DNA of 14,758 nt from CAVURW01 sp963743595 (lineage in GTDB: Bacteria > Verrucomicrobiota > Verrucomicrobiia > Methylacidiphilales > UBA1321): NCBI GenBank assembly GCA_963743595.1, contig CAVURW010000150.1, positions 1 to 14,758 on the forward strand, written 5' to 3'. Both the position numbers and the translations under genes were made by a program. Below the pieces are notes generated by a model. The model searched no databases, had not been told where the DNA came from, and was given only the letters and a program-made list of their open reading frames with translations. Of the stretch, positions 1-6,609 are shown piece by piece. Position 1 is the stretch's first letter. The number at the start of each line of letters is the position of its first letter.

Positions 1-318
1 TACACCCACGCGAAAATCACGACCGGCACTTACGAAAACAAATTTGGCATCGCGCTCGAGCAACATCCAGGGCGTCTATGCCCGCGCCACAAACTGAAAA
101 ACCTGCGGTTGCGCGGGGTGCAGATCCACATCGGCTCCCAAATCACGGACGGCGAGCCGTTCGAGCAGGCGGTGCGGCAGGTCCTTCCGCTTTGCAGCCC
201 GGTTGAAGGCACACTATGGCATCGAATTTTTCAGCATTGGCGGCGGCCTGGGCATCGTTTATCAGCCGGCCCTCGCCAGCGGTTCCGCCGGCTGGTGGAA
301 ACCTCCGCCGGCGAAGGT
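1..318 (+). pseudogene. lysA: diaminopimelate decarboxylase fragment, frameshifted and truncated
   Basis: Internal part of LysA, the PLP enzyme that decarboxylates meso-diaminopimelate to lysine in the cytoplasm. The reading starts at base 1 with THAKITTGTYENKFGIA and continues with LRLRGVQIHIGSQIT, both LysA-like. The phosphate-binding glycine motif FFSIGGGLGIVY is present but lies in a different frame. A one-base surplus in the TTT run at 191-193 explains this: removing one T gives VLPLAARLKAHYGIEFFSIGGG without a break. A second pair of compensating indels lies at about 61-64 (+1) and 89-90 (-1); between them the other frame reads IQGVYARA, which fits the family better than the frame-1 reading. 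The N-terminus is off the window. The C-terminal half is missing: similarity stops after SGSAGWWKPPPAK, near 313-318, where U32 sequence begins on the other strand. As read, the gene cannot make an active enzyme. Whether the damage is biological or an assembly artefact cannot be decided here. Confidence 0.85.
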
Positions 319-2409
319 CATGTTTAAATCGTACGACACTGTGATGCGCGTCAAGCCTTCCGCCATAAAACGACCTGCCGTCAGCGGATTCGCCACGTTC
401 AGCGAAAAATCGCCCACTCGAAGCGACTCCGGCGCATCGCTTCGGAAATAACTCAGCGCGCCCAGGTTCCGCACGAGATAGCCGTCGGGTACGGCCTTTT
501 CCATCAATCGGAAAACCCCGGTTTCACCCGGTTTATGAATGCGCGGTGTCGCCAGTAAAATCTTAGCCGTGGTCGATTGCGCACGCACCATTTCAACCGC
601 ATCGCGATAACGCCGCACATCCTCGAAATCGACATAGATCATCTGGACGTTCGATTCCAGTGCCGCCTGCACCTGCTCAAAGTTCCGGCATAAAACCACC
701 AATTGCGGCTGCCATTTATCGGAAGCACCGCGCACGGTTTTGACGCGAGCAAGCTCGGATTCGAGCGCCTCGGAATTCACCACGACGTCCCGCTTTTCCT
801 GCTTGGCCGCCACCTCGCGGACCCTCTGCTCCAAGGGCGCCACCACATCGCGCCGCATGCGATTGAGCTCTTTAATCGGTAGAATAACTGGCCCTTGTAC
901 ATCGTTCACCAGACCCTTCAGTTCAAAGCCGGTATCGCCCAGTCGCCCCAATTGCTCCCGGAACATCTCCTCCGTCATCGGGCGATTGATCGCCGCTTGC
1001 AGGTCCATCGTCGATTCCACACGCAGACCGTCCTTCACGCCCTCGGCACTCAGCGCGGCGCGTAGCACTAGCTTCTCGCCAGCCTGGCCGCTTAGACCGA
1101 AATAGACACCTACTTTCGGCAAGGGTAGTTCGCCATCAAACGATGCGCGCAAGGCCTTGTTCAATTGCGGATCATCGGTCTTCCACAAGAGATGGCCGGG
1201 CAATATTTCCCGGAACCGCAGCTTGCCGTGCTCGAACCGCAACCGCATGCCGCCGGGTGCGATTTCCTCCGCCTGATACACACGCCCGCCCTGTTCTGTT
1301 TCGGTATCGCCACCGGCATCGATCACCACGCCATCGCCCGGTTTTACCGGAGCACCACCGTCCGCTACTTCGATAAAATCGCGGCCGATCCGCACTATCG
1401 TCCCAATGAGGGCACCCCGCTTTTTGCCGAACCGCGCGTGCACCAGTTGCTGATGATTCACGCCGTCCAGCCAGCCCGAAAAGAGGCCGCGGGAAAACGC
1501 CATCTCGAGTTGATACCGCTCCTCTTTCGAAACGTCACCGGTCGCTTTTTCGCCGTGATCGGCCTCCCATGCGCGATCAATCGCACTGCGGTAAACGCGC
1601 GTGACGGCGGCGACGTATTCGGGTGATTTCAGGCGACCTTCGATCTTAAAACTCTCGATGCCCGCACGCATTAAATCGGGAATGTGCTCCACGGCGGCGA
1701 GATCTTGCGGAGAGAGGAGATAGCGGCGGTCCCCCAGCTCTTTTTCCTGGCAATCTACCACCATTTGATACGGCATTCGGCACGCCTGCGCACATTCGCC
1801 GCGATTCGCACTTCGTTGACCGAGTGCCTCGCTCGTCAGACATTGACCGGAGTAGGCCACGCAGAGCGCGCCGTGCACGAACACTTCCAGAGGCAACAGG
1901 GGCTCGCGTTTTTCTTCGCCTTCGGTCGCAAATTTCGCCAGATCACGAAGAGAGAGTTCCCGGGCTAAAACGGCTCGGGTAATCCCCAGGCGCTTTGCAA
2001 ATTCCAGGCCTTCCGGCGAGGTTAAGGTCATCTGTGTCGAGGCGTGAAGGTGTAAATCGGGCACCAGCGCTTTCGCCAGAACACAGAGGCCCACATCCTG
2101 GACAATCGCGGCATCCACACCGGCCTCGTGAACCAAGCGCAGCTGTTTCGCCGCGTCTGGCAGCTCCTTTGTAAAGATCAAGGTATTGAAAGCCACATAC
2201 CCCTTTACCCCATGCGCGTGTAGAAACTCTATGAGCCGGGGCAGATCTTCGTCCGTGAAATTTGTGGCGCGTAGCCGGGCATTGAAACTCGGCAGGCCGA
2301 AGTAGATCGCATCCGCCCCATTCGCCACGGCGGCACGCGCGCATTCCCAATCGCCCGCAGGCGAGAGTAGCTCCGGCTTTCTCGGTGATCTTTCAAACAT
2401 GGCGCTCAT
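262..2409 (-). CDS. U32 family peptidase-like protein, 3' end lost at a junction
   Basis: Related to peptidase U32 proteins such as E. coli RlhA and TrhP, which mostly act in tRNA or rRNA hydroxylation despite the name. The N-terminal barrel starts with PELLSPAGDWECARAAVANG (residues 12-31). The U32 signature is at 175-193 (EVFVHGALCVAYSGQCLTS). Four cysteines, C183, C190, C206 and C210, have the spacing of the family's proposed Fe-S ligands, and SFKIEGRLKS follows at 253-262. A DUF3656-like region comes after about residue 300. I chose the ATG at 2407-2409 because it forms an ATGA overlap with the stop of the upstream DUF3185 gene; the frame is open to 2562, but that stretch is antisense to that gene. 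Similarity ends at the family-like VSYDLN near 325. The last ~20 codons, to the stop at 262-264, are antisense lysA sequence, so the natural C-terminus, often with a further cysteine-rich segment, is missing. Confidence 0.85.
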   Translation of the reverse strand: MSAMFERSPRKPELLSPAGDWECARAAVANGADAIYFGLPSFNARLRATNFTDEDLPRLIEFLHAHGVKGYVAFNTLIFTKELPDAAKQLRLVHEAGVDAAIVQDVGLCVLAKALVPDLHLHASTQMTLTSPEGLEFAKRLGITRAVLARELSLRDLAKFATEGEEKREPLLPLEVFVHGALCVAYSGQCLTSEALGQRSANRGECAQACRMPYQMVVDCQEKELGDRRYLLSPQDLAAVEHIPDLMRAGIESFKIEGRLKSPEYVAAVTRVYRSAIDRAWEADHGEKATGDVSKEERYQLEMAFSRGLFSGWLDGVNHQQLVHARFGKKRGALIGTIVRIGRDFIEVADGGAPVKPGDGVVIDAGGDTETEQGGRVYQAEEIAPGGMRLRFEHGKLRFREILPGHLLWKTDDPQLNKALRASFDGELPLPKVGVYFGLSGQAGEKLVLRAALSAEGVKDGLRVESTMDLQAAINRPMTEEMFREQLGRLGDTGFELKGLVNDVQGPVILPIKELNRMRRDVVAPLEQRVREVAAKQEKRDVVVNSEALESELARVKTVRGASDKWQPQLVVLCRNFEQVQAALESNVQMIYVDFEDVRRYRDAVEMVRAQSTTAKILLATPRIHKPGETGVFRLMEKAVPDGYLVRNLGALSYFRSDAPESLRVGDFSLNVANPLTAGRFMAEGLTRITVSYDLNMTFAGGGFHQPAEPLARAG

Positions 2410-2624
2410 TTGCGAGAAAATGAAAACCCGACAAGAGCCACACCACCCACGATCAAAGCGATTCCCACGGGCATCGGCACTTGAACCGTCTTTTCTTCCT
2501 GGTGCTGGAGCGAAAAGATGGAGCCGACTTTCACGTCCTGCACCGTAGACGTGTAATTCCACGTCATGGTGAGAGCGACCACGCCTGCAATAACTAAAAG
2601 AACACCTACAAGTTTTAACATCAT
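2406..2624 (-). CDS. DUF3185-type small membrane protein
   Basis: A 72-residue protein with two hydrophobic segments, at residues 3-20 (LKLVGVLLVIAGVVAL) and about 51-68 (PVGIALIVGGVALVGFSF). They are separated by a polar loop containing KVGSIFSL and EEKTVQVPMP, and the protein ends in a basic SRK. This matches the DUF3185 pattern of an N-terminal helix, a loop with an iPp-like motif and a C-terminal helix. It is an inner-membrane protein of unknown function. The start is ATG at 2622-2624, with AGGAG a few bases upstream (about 2630-2634 on the opposite strand). It overlaps the stop of the upstream 173-aa gene, and its own stop overlaps the U32 start by 4 bases. The three genes are therefore very likely co-transcribed and translationally coupled. 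A second ATG directly after the first (2619-2621) is an alternative start. Confidence 0.75.
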   Translation of the reverse strand: MMLKLVGVLLVIAGVVALTMTWNYTSTVQDVKVGSIFSLQHQEEKTVQVPMPVGIALIVGGVALVGFSFSRK

Positions 2625-3142
2625 GATGACTCCTGGCTGAAGGATTTTTTCAAAACCAGCGTTTCCGAAACTGCATAGTACACGTTATGGATGCGTATGG
2701 AAAATAGTGTGTATTCGGGGTTAGCAAATTTCATGTCCCAGTAGCCAATGACCACCTTGTACCCGTCCGCCAACATCACCGTAAACTTGAACGGAAATAC
2801 TCGCAACCGACATTCCTGAACGATCAATCCTTCCAAGAGCGGGAAGGTATTTTGCATTTCACCACCGGGCTTGTTCGACATCGATTGATCGCATAACAGG
2901 ACGCCATTTTTGAGAATTAACCAAGGTGCCATTTGGACAAAAATGCGGTAGGCGGCTTTATAGATCCGGCAATCTTCGGACAAATGAGGATTGTTCACAG
3001 GGTACTTACGTGGGTGTTTTGCTCCGAAGTCCATTGAGAACATTGATCCGGCAGAAGGGCCGACCACTCCCCAGCAAAGCTCGCCTCGGAGCAGGAAAAG
3101 CTTCTCTTGGAGCTCGTCATAGAGAGCGAAGTTCTGGTTCAT
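2621..3142 (-). CDS. uncharacterised 173-aa protein, possibly immunity-like
   Basis: I do not recognise this protein with confidence. It has 173 residues, no signal peptide and no membrane segment, and looks like a small soluble mixed alpha/beta protein. Visible blocks are a leading helix (ALYDELQEKLFLLRGELCW), a GPSAGSMFSMDFGAKHPR strand pair, AYRIFVQMAPWLI, and near the C-terminus FTVMLADGYKVVIGYWD followed by EYTLFSI. The order (strand with a Gly-Ser-rich turn, WRI-like strand, then a hydrophobic strand ending in a short polar tail) recalls small cytoplasmic bacterial proteins of the immunity or DUF type. That resemblance is an impression, not a match. A hand count over 2641-2760 gives 50 G+C in 120 bases, lower than in neighbouring genes. 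It is the first gene of the - strand operon. The start ATG at 3140-3142 has no clear ribosome-binding site. Confidence 0.65.
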   Translation of the reverse strand: MNQNFALYDELQEKLFLLRGELCWGVVGPSAGSMFSMDFGAKHPRKYPVNNPHLSEDCRIYKAAYRIFVQMAPWLILKNGVLLCDQSMSNKPGGEMQNTFPLLEGLIVQECRLRVFPFKFTVMLADGYKVVIGYWDMKFANPEYTLFSIRIHNVYYAVSETLVLKKSFSQESS

Positions 3143-3180
3143 TTCGTGTGAGTCTACACAAGGCTAGCAACTGACGAAAA

Positions 3181-3192
3181 GCTCTCGAGAGC
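3181..3192. promoter_or_regulatory. 12-bp perfect palindrome in a divergent intergenic region
   Basis: The sequence GCTCTCGAGAGC is identical to its reverse complement. It sits in the 128-bp gap between the divergent 173-aa gene (start at 3142) and the symporter (start at 3271), where promoters for both must lie. Such a position suits a dimeric regulator's operator. No convincing -10/-35 pair was found around it, and no run of T follows that would make it a terminator. The role is inferred only from symmetry and place. Confidence 0.25.
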
Positions 3193-3270
3193 CCCGCCTT
3201 CAGACCCTGTTTTTAGCGATTGATAACGCCGCAGCTTGTCTTTTAGACGCTGAATTCATATCAACGGGCG

Positions 3271-4956
3271 ATGTTATTGGATCTCCTCGCCGTCCTCGTC
3301 TATTTCGCAGTGATTATTACGGTGGGACTGTGGGCTCGCGTTAAGGACAACGAAAGCGGGCGCGATTTCAGTTTGGGCGGGCGTAACATGCCGTGGTGGG
3401 CGATTACGGCGTCGGTTCTGGCGTCGGAGCTGAGTGCTGCGACGTTTCTGGGTACGCCCGATGAAGGGTTCGCCCTCCGAAATTTCGCGTATGCGCAGCT
3501 GGCGATTGGCACAGTGCTGGCACGGGTGATCGTCGCATATCTTTTCCTGAAGCCCTATTACGTTTACAACGTCATGTCCGTTTACGAGCTTCTGGGCACG
3601 CGCTACGGCCCAATCACCAAAAACATGGCCAGCGCCCTGTTTATAGTGACGCGCTTGCTTGCGAGCGGGAGTCGGCTGTTTGTCCCGGCCATTTTACTGG
3701 TGTTTGCGCTGGAGGGATTGCAAGGGCAGGGGAGGGTCGGCTTTTACACGGAGGTGAGTCTCTACGCGGGTTGCATCATTGGCCTGACGCTGCTCACCAC
3801 GATCTATACGGCGGCGGGCGGAATTCGCTCCGTCGTGTGGACCGATTTGATCCAGGCCAGCATCATGATCGGTGCAGTTTCGTACACGATTATCTCGCTG
3901 TGGTTTCAGGTCGGTGGATGGGCTGGTCTCACGGGTACACTTCATGGTCCGCATGACTGGGCGTTCTTCCAGGAAATCGCGCCGGACGTCGTCGATCTCA
4001 ATACGCAACCGCGCCCGCCTTTTTTGGAATACATTAAAGATGTGCTGAGCAGTGAATACACGATTTACGCGGCGCTACTTGGCTCCACGTTCGTGACGAT
4101 GGCGACCCACGGCACCGACCAAGACATGGTGCAACGGATGCTAACGGCACCGAATTATCACCGGAGCCGCCTGGCCTTGATCGCGTCCGGGCTGGCCGAT
4201 ATTCCCATCAGTCTCGGCTTTCTCTTCATCGGCTTATTGCTCGCGGCGTTTTATGCGCAACATACCGAGATTAAGACGCCAGCCAGCCACCCCTTTGCCC
4301 ATTTTATCCTGGATCAAATGCCGCCTGGGGCGAGGGGACTTGTCATCGCCGGATTGCTCGCCACTGGAATGGGTTCGCTCAGCACCGCCTTGAACGCGTT
4401 GGCAACAAGCTTTGCCCAAGATTTCTGGAAGCCCTACTTCTCTGGAAAGCCTCAAACTGAGGTGAGTACCACGACTCTTCGCTGGTGCACAGTCGCTTTC
4501 GCCGCGCTCCTCGCAGCAGTGGGAACTTGCACGGCGGTCGTGGTGATTCAGAACCCGCATGCACGAATTCTGCCGGTGGTCCTGGGGATTTTCGGGTACA
4601 CGTATGGCTCGCTGCTCGGCGTGTTCCTGGTGGCTCTCACGACCACGAAACGGGGTACGGAATTGGGCAATGTTATCGGGATGATCGCCGGAATGATCTG
4701 CGTGGCGATTCTGAGCGGATTGCCCTGGGATCTCTGGAATATCGTGTGCGGCCAGACCTCAGACGCGAACCCGATTATCCACATGCTAATTGGATTCAAT
4801 TTGTGCCAACTCAAAGACGGCTATATCCACCCGCCCGAAGCTCTCTGGCAGATCGAGTTCCCATGGCGCGTGATGTTCGGGGCGATCACCACCTATGCCG
4901 TTGCCGTCTGTTTCCCATTGCCGTTTAAAAACGCCGAGGGCAGGCGAACCGCGTGA
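3271..4956 (+). CDS. sodium:solute symporter (SSS family)
   Basis: A 561-residue inner-membrane transporter of the SSS (SLC5-like) family, which couples uptake of a sugar, amino acid or vitamin to Na+ entry. The first helix is residues 2-22 (LLDLLAVLVYFAVIITVGLW). The family region GGRNMPWWAITASVLASELS (36-55) with SAATFLGTP follows, then TAAGGIRSVVWTD (180-192) and GTDQDMVQRMLTA (281-293). GMGSLSTALNALATSFAQDF (366-385) corresponds to the helix carrying Na+-site Ser/Thr residues in vSGLT; here S369, S371 and T372 are candidates. About 13 hydrophobic segments fit the family, and the length is normal. The substrate cannot be read from the sequence. Many soil and aquatic Verrucomicrobiota carry such carriers for sugars. 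The stop TGA (4954-4956) overlaps the GTG start of the next gene, so the two are coupled. Confidence 0.9.
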   Translation: MLLDLLAVLVYFAVIITVGLWARVKDNESGRDFSLGGRNMPWWAITASVLASELSAATFLGTPDEGFALRNFAYAQLAIGTVLARVIVAYLFLKPYYVYNVMSVYELLGTRYGPITKNMASALFIVTRLLASGSRLFVPAILLVFALEGLQGQGRVGFYTEVSLYAGCIIGLTLLTTIYTAAGGIRSVVWTDLIQASIMIGAVSYTIISLWFQVGGWAGLTGTLHGPHDWAFFQEIAPDVVDLNTQPRPPFLEYIKDVLSSEYTIYAALLGSTFVTMATHGTDQDMVQRMLTAPNYHRSRLALIASGLADIPISLGFLFIGLLLAAFYAQHTEIKTPASHPFAHFILDQMPPGARGLVIAGLLATGMGSLSTALNALATSFAQDFWKPYFSGKPQTEVSTTTLRWCTVAFAALLAAVGTCTAVVVIQNPHARILPVVLGIFGYTYGSLLGVFLVALTTTKRGTELGNVIGMIAGMICVAILSGLPWDLWNIVCGQTSDANPIIHMLIGFNLCQLKDGYIHPPEALWQIEFPWRVMFGAITTYAVAVCFPLPFKNAEGRRTA

Positions 4957-5474
4957 AGCATTTTCTCTTGGATTGCTTCGATCCTGAAGGCGGAGGAATC
5001 GAGGTAACAAAGGAGGCGTTTGAATCGTATAGGGAGTATCTGGCTTCGGTAAAAGATCGCCTCCCGAAACGGGCTTTCGAACTCGTTTCGGCTCCCTGGT
5101 ATTTCGATATTACGGATCATCAATATCCGCACGATTCGTGGGTTGAAGAGCTGCGGATTCGGGAGGTGGGCTCGGGAGATCGCCATGAAATCAGGACGAC
5201 TGAGATTCACCTGACGGTCCTCGGTGCTTATCACGATCGAACCCTCACCTACTCTTACTTCGGCGTGCACGCCTACTCCATTTCCTCTCGATTCTTGAAT
5301 AATTTCATTGTTAAGAAGTATCCGAATCACGAATTGGGATTTGGAGACTGGATGCTCGACGAGTTCTTTCTTACGGAGAGGGGAAACCTGGGGCATATCA
5401 TTCGTTTTCGCCTAGGGGGTAAGATCAAGATTGAATGCAAAGATTTTGCCTTTGCCCAAAGTTTATTTACCTGA
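4953..5474 (+). CDS. uncharacterised 173-aa protein, possibly immunity-like
   Basis: I do not recognise this protein with confidence. It starts at GTG 4953-4955 inside the symporter stop (GTGA overlap), which implies translational coupling. It has 173 residues, no signal peptide and no membrane helix. The N-terminal half is helical and charged (EVTKEAFESYREYLASVKDR), followed by FELVSAPWYFDITDHQYPHD. The second half looks beta-rich and polar: TEIHLTVLGAYHDRTLTYSY, then VHAYSISSRF, and a late GHIIRFRLGGKIKIECKDF. A strand pair built around a His-Asp and ending in Y-x-x-V-x-x-Y-S is a pattern I associate with small cytoplasmic proteins, including some immunity proteins; this is weak evidence. 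A hand count over 5281-5340 gives 20 G+C in 60 bases, against 39 of 60 at 4141-4200 in the symporter. The gene may therefore be a recent arrival appended to the symporter gene. Confidence 0.7.
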   Translation: MKHFLLDCFDPEGGGIEVTKEAFESYREYLASVKDRLPKRAFELVSAPWYFDITDHQYPHDSWVEELRIREVGSGDRHEIRTTEIHLTVLGAYHDRTLTYSYFGVHAYSISSRFLNNFIVKKYPNHELGFGDWMLDEFFLTERGNLGHIIRFRLGGKIKIECKDFAFAQSLFT

Positions 5475-5555
5475 GTCGATAATCAAACTGAGTTCTGTGT
5501 TGAAGCTGGGACCGGTGAAGTCTACTTTTAGGTAGTCGGTAACGGTGATTTCCCT

Positions 5556-6014
5556 ATGTCCACCTCTTCCTCCGCATCGAATTTCTTTGAATCGCTAACT
5601 CGCCAAGCCACGGAGCTCAAAGACCGCGCTGTCTTTGAGGCCACGAAACTGCAGCGAATTAACGAGCTTAACGCGGAATTGCGCGCGCTGTTCACCCGCC
5701 GAGAGCAGTTGTTTACGGAGGTCGGCAAGAAAGCCCTTGATCTTGCGAAGCTGGGGGTGAGCGTGAACGATCACCTGGGCAACGCGGTCGAAAACAAGAT
5801 GGGTATTGAGCTGCAAATCGCCATGAAGCAGGAGCAGTTGACCGACGCTAAGGCGATGACTTGGGGGAACAAGGATGGTCCGCCACCAATGCCGACCAGC
5901 TCGATTCCCACACCAGCGGCGGCGACCCCACCACCCATACCCATCATTCCACCGCCGAAGCCTGGAACCAGCGGTAACCTGCCACCGCCGATGCCGCCTC
6001 GATTCCCCGAATGA
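5556..6014 (+). CDS. coiled-coil protein with proline-rich C-terminal tail
   Basis: Residues 9-100 form a strongly helical, charged segment with heptad-like spacing (FFESLTRQATELKDRAVFEA, LNAELRALFTRREQLFTEVG, then IELQIAMKQEQLTDAK), likely a coiled coil. From residue 107 the protein becomes a low-complexity tail rich in Pro with Ala, Thr and Gly, ending PPPMPPRFPE. There is no signal peptide or membrane helix, so a cytoplasmic place is expected. Similar short proteins in other bacteria carry a zinc ribbon after the coil; none is present here, since the tail has no cysteine. The function is unknown. A GGTGA about 12 bases upstream of the ATG could serve as a ribosome-binding site. The stop overlaps the tadA start (ATGA at 6011-6014), so the two genes are co-expressed, but nothing visible links them functionally. 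Confidence 0.75.
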   Translation: MSTSSSASNFFESLTRQATELKDRAVFEATKLQRINELNAELRALFTRREQLFTEVGKKALDLAKLGVSVNDHLGNAVENKMGIELQIAMKQEQLTDAKAMTWGNKDGPPPMPTSSIPTPAAATPPPIPIIPPPKPGTSGNLPPPMPPRFPE

Positions 6015-6487
6015 ACGAAGCCCTGGACGAGCAGTTCATGAGCCGAGCGTTAGACCTTGCTCGAGAGGCCTTGGACCGCGAAGAAGTTCCGGTGGGCGCG
6101 GTCCTTGTAAGAAACGGCGAGATCGTGGCCGAGGGATCGAATGAGGTTGAAGAGCGGCAAGATTGCACGGCTCATGCGGAGATTGTCGTGATCCAAGCGG
6201 CCCAAGTCCTACTCAAGACCTGGCGGCTCAATGGCCTGACGCTCTACGTTACAAAAGAACCGTGCCCGATGTGCGCGGGCGCTTTGTTGCACGCTCGCGT
6301 GGATCGCATCGTGTTCGGGATTGGCGACCCGAAAGCGGGGGCGTGTGGTGGCGCGTACAACTTGTTCGACTTACCGGGAATCAATCATCGGTGTGTTCTG
6401 ACGCCGGGCGTAAAGAGAGACGCGGCGTTGGGAATATTGCAGGAGTTTTTTCGGGAGCAACGGCGCAAGGGCAAGGAGCTGGGCTAG
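6011..6487 (+). CDS. tadA: tRNA-specific adenosine deaminase
   Basis: TadA converts adenosine to inosine at the wobble position (A34) of tRNA-Arg(ACG), letting one tRNA read three arginine codons. The 158-residue length is normal for the family. The zinc-dependent cytidine/deoxycytidylate deaminase fold shows all catalytic parts. TAHAE at 53-57 supplies zinc ligand H55 and proton-shuttle E57. EPCPMCAGAL at 83-92 supplies C85 and C88. VPVGAVLVRNGEIVAEGSNE (26-45) is the typical first strand pair, and FGIGDPKAGACGGAYNL (102-118) and INHRC (124-128) are TadA-like rather than cytidine- or guanine-deaminase-like. The start ATG overlaps the stop of the coiled-coil gene, and no separate ribosome-binding site is seen, so translation is probably coupled. 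Confidence 0.95.
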   Translation: MNEALDEQFMSRALDLAREALDREEVPVGAVLVRNGEIVAEGSNEVEERQDCTAHAEIVVIQAAQVLLKTWRLNGLTLYVTKEPCPMCAGALLHARVDRIVFGIGDPKAGACGGAYNLFDLPGINHRCVLTPGVKRDAALGILQEFFREQRRKGKELG

Positions 6488-6517
6488 GGCAGAGGGCATT
6501 GCTGATTTTATACGACA

Positions 6518-6523
6518 TATATT
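6518..6523 (+). promoter_or_regulatory. candidate -10 element upstream of the GH95-like gene
   Basis: TATATT matches the sigma-70 consensus at five of six positions and lies in an AT-rich stretch (about 6505-6537) within the 122-bp gap before the favoured start at 6610. No good -35 is seen: the bases 17 upstream read GGCATT. If used, transcription would begin near 6530. That leaves an ~80-base leader for a start at 6610 but almost none for a start at 6538. Confidence 0.25.
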
Positions 6524-6609
6524 GTGCGAAGTGATATATGCCTGCGATCCACAACGCTATTCCAGCCTTTTATGCAACTTTCCCCGTTTTCAGTGTTCAT
6601 TCCTCTACC

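Noticed and set aside
2410..2562. Upstream extension of the U32 frame to a start near 2562
   Set aside because: This stretch is antisense-frame overlap with the DUF3185 gene and has no U32 similarity; the ATGA overlap at 2406-2409 gives a better start.
5511..5540. Possible hairpin (ACCG/CGGT plus CTAC/GTAG) between two + strand genes
   Set aside because: The stems are 4 bp each with an unequal internal loop and no T run follows; too weak for a terminator.
6538..6609. Earlier ATG for the GH95-like protein
   Set aside because: It would put 24 non-signal residues in front of a clear signal peptide; the ATG at 6610 fits export and a possible -10 at 6518.
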